The notes beneath the pieces are model-generated. The model did not search any database and was not told the origin of the DNA. It worked only from the letters and a program-made list of their open reading frames with translations. From the NCBI GenBank assembly GCA_905181745.1, contig CAJIYV010000140.1:1-6468 (forward strand): a DNA stretch of 6,468 nucleotides, written 5' to 3'. Made by a program: the position numbers and the translations under genes. Of this stretch, positions 5,394 to 6,468 are shown in pieces. Position 1 is the first letter of the stretch. The number at the start of each line of letters is the position of its first letter. The DNA is from an uncultured Actinomycetes bacterium. GTDB lineage: Bacteria > Actinomycetota > Actinomycetes > S36-B12.

Positions 5394-6467
5394 TTACTTC
5401 AAGAAATCAGGGATATCTAGGTCATCGCTGGTGTAATCAAATGACACTGCTTTGGGTTCTCGCACGCTCTGTCCAAAAACCGGGGCTTCAGAGATCTCGG
5501 CATTTTTTGCCGGATCTTTCTTGGCCGGTGGTTCCCCACCATCAAAGCCAGCCGCAATCACGGTCACTCGGACTTCGTCTCCCAGCGTGTCATCAATTAC
5601 TGCACCGAAAATTATGTTGGCATCCGAATGCGCCGCGTCAGCAACGAGTCGGGCCGCTTCGTTGATTTCAAATAGCCCGAGGTCGCTTCCACCGGCGATA
5701 GAGAGCAGGACGCCGTGTGCGCCGTCAATCCCAGCTTCCAGCAGCGGACTGGAAATTGCCTTTTCCGCAGCTTGAACCGCGCGGTCTTCTCCGCGAGAGG
5801 AGCCAATGCCCATCAGCGCAGACCCGGCCCCATGCATGACACTCTTCACGTCAGCAAAGTCCAGGTTAATTAAACCTGGAGTTGTAATCAGGTCGGTGAT
5901 TCCACTGACTCCTTGCAGGAGAACATGGTCGGCCTGTCGGAAGGCATCGATTACTGAGATTTCGCGGTCGGCGAGTGAGAGCAATCGATCATTGGGAATA
6001 ACAATGAGAGTGTCGACTTCGGCGCGCAATTCTTCGACGCCCTGGTCTGCCTGCGACATGCGGCGACGGCCTTCAAACCCAAAGGGCCTGGTGACCACGC
6101 CAATTGTCAAAGCTCCGAGGGAGCGAGCAACCTTGGCAACCACTGGGGCGCCACCGGTGCCGGTCCCGCCACCTTCACCTGCTGTGACAAAGACCATGTC
6201 CGCACCCCGGAGCACTTCTTCGATCTCTTCTAGGTGGTCTTCGGCTGCCTTCTTGCCAACCTCGGGGTTTGCTCCGGCGCCGAGCCCACGGGTGAGTTCA
6301 CGACCGATGTCGAGTTTGACGTCCGCATCACTCATCAGGAGTGCTTGCGCGTCGGTGTTGATCGCGATGAACTCAACTCCTTTAAGTCCCACCTCAATCA
6401 TTCGGTTCACAGCGTTCACGCCACCGCCACCAATGCCAACAACCTTGATTACAGCTAAATAGTTCTG
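5394..6467 (-). CDS. ftsZ: Cell division protein FtsZ (5' partial)
   Basis: Tubulin-like GTPase that assembles the cytokinetic Z-ring under the membrane. The frame stays open to the right edge and the first visible residues are QNYLAVIKVVGIGGGG, so only a handful of N-terminal residues are missing; the GTG codon at 6419 is internal. 357 residues are visible. GIGGGGVNAVNRM (11-23) and the tubulin signature GGGTGTGG (99-106, preceded by AGE as in actinobacteria) bind GTP. RPFGFEGRRR (127-136) and NDRLL (159-163) are conserved, and the T7 synergy loop NLDFADV (201-207) supplies the catalytic acidic residues. The core ends near AAGFDGG (305-311). A short linker of about 35-40 residues (Pro, Lys, Glu rich) leads to the C-terminal peptide DDLDIPDFLK (348-357), the expected SepF-binding tail. 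First visible gene of the minus-strand cluster, with pgeF directly abutting. No key residue is missing. Confidence 0.98.
   Translation of the reverse strand, partial: QNYLAVIKVVGIGGGGVNAVNRMIEVGLKGVEFIAINTDAQALLMSDADVKLDIGRELTRGLGAGANPEVGKKAAEDHLEEIEEVLRGADMVFVTAGEGGGTGTGGAPVVAKVARSLGALTIGVVTRPFGFEGRRRMSQADQGVEELRAEVDTLIVIPNDRLLSLADREISVIDAFRQADHVLLQGVSGITDLITTPGLINLDFADVKSVMHGAGSALMGIGSSRGEDRAVQAAEKAISSPLLEAGIDGAHGVLLSIAGGSDLGLFEINEAARLVADAAHSDANIIFGAVIDDTLGDEVRVTVIAAGFDGGEPPAKKDPAKNAEISEAPVFGQSVREPKAVSFDYTSDDLDIPDFLK
5860..5880. repeat. Perfect inverted repeat in ftsZ at the T7-loop codons
   Basis: TCCAGGTT (5860-5867) and AACCTGGA (5873-5880) are exact reverse complements around the AT-only spacer AATTA. 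They cover the codons for PGLINLD, leading into the catalytic T7 loop. There is no T-tract on either side. It may be a by-product of codon choice at a conserved peptide, or a palindromic protein-binding site; the sequence alone does not decide. Confidence 0.55.
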
Positions 6468-6468
6468 T

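Noticed and set aside
5806..6462. Open frame of 218 codons on the + strand antisense to ftsZ
   Set aside because: It lies wholly opposite a certain, highly conserved gene and its Ser/Thr/Pro-rich translation resembles no protein family. Such mirror frames arise from codon bias on the coding strand.

Overview
The window most likely comes from an actinobacterium. On the minus strand, the order ftsZ - pgeF (yfiH) - yggS - sepF - yggT is the downstream half of the actinobacterial division and cell-wall (dcw) cluster. The FtsZ nucleotide-binding motif reads AGEGGGTGTGG, SepF ends in FFNQS, and the isoleucyl-tRNA synthetase is the eukaryote-like type common in Actinobacteria. G+C looks to be a little over 50 percent by eye, and spacing between genes is very tight. 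This suggests a compact, moderate-GC actinobacterium (small free-living aquatic lineages are one possibility) rather than a high-GC Streptomyces or Mycobacterium. That placement is an inference.

Layout. Bases 1-2926 (+) hold ileS without its 5' end; the window opens at the WDCHGLPVE motif, just after the missing HIGH-type motif. Only 9 bases separate its stop from the stop of the convergent gene yggT. From there to the right edge all genes lie on the minus strand. Read in the direction of transcription they are ftsZ (5' end cut off by the right edge), pgeF (starts on the base after the ftsZ stop), yggS (overlaps pgeF by ATGA), sepF (68 bases further on) and yggT (18 bases further on). No stretch over 300 bases lacks a gene; the longest gap is the 68 bases between yggS and sepF.

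How the genes work together. FtsZ polymerises into the Z-ring. In actinobacteria, which usually lack FtsA and ZipA, SepF tethers it to the membrane. YggT is a small membrane protein that regularly accompanies SepF. PgeF is a laccase-domain protein linked to peptidoglycan precursor quality control, and YggS is a pyridoxal-phosphate homeostasis protein. IleRS charges tRNA-Ile and is transcribed towards the cluster.

I found no mobile element, CRISPR array, RNA gene or evident undescribed system. The points most worth checking are the absence of divIVA (wag31) from its usual place next to yggT, the nearly abutting convergent ends with no visible terminator, the tight translational coupling behind ftsZ, the eukaryote-like IleRS, and a few perfect inverted repeats inside genes.
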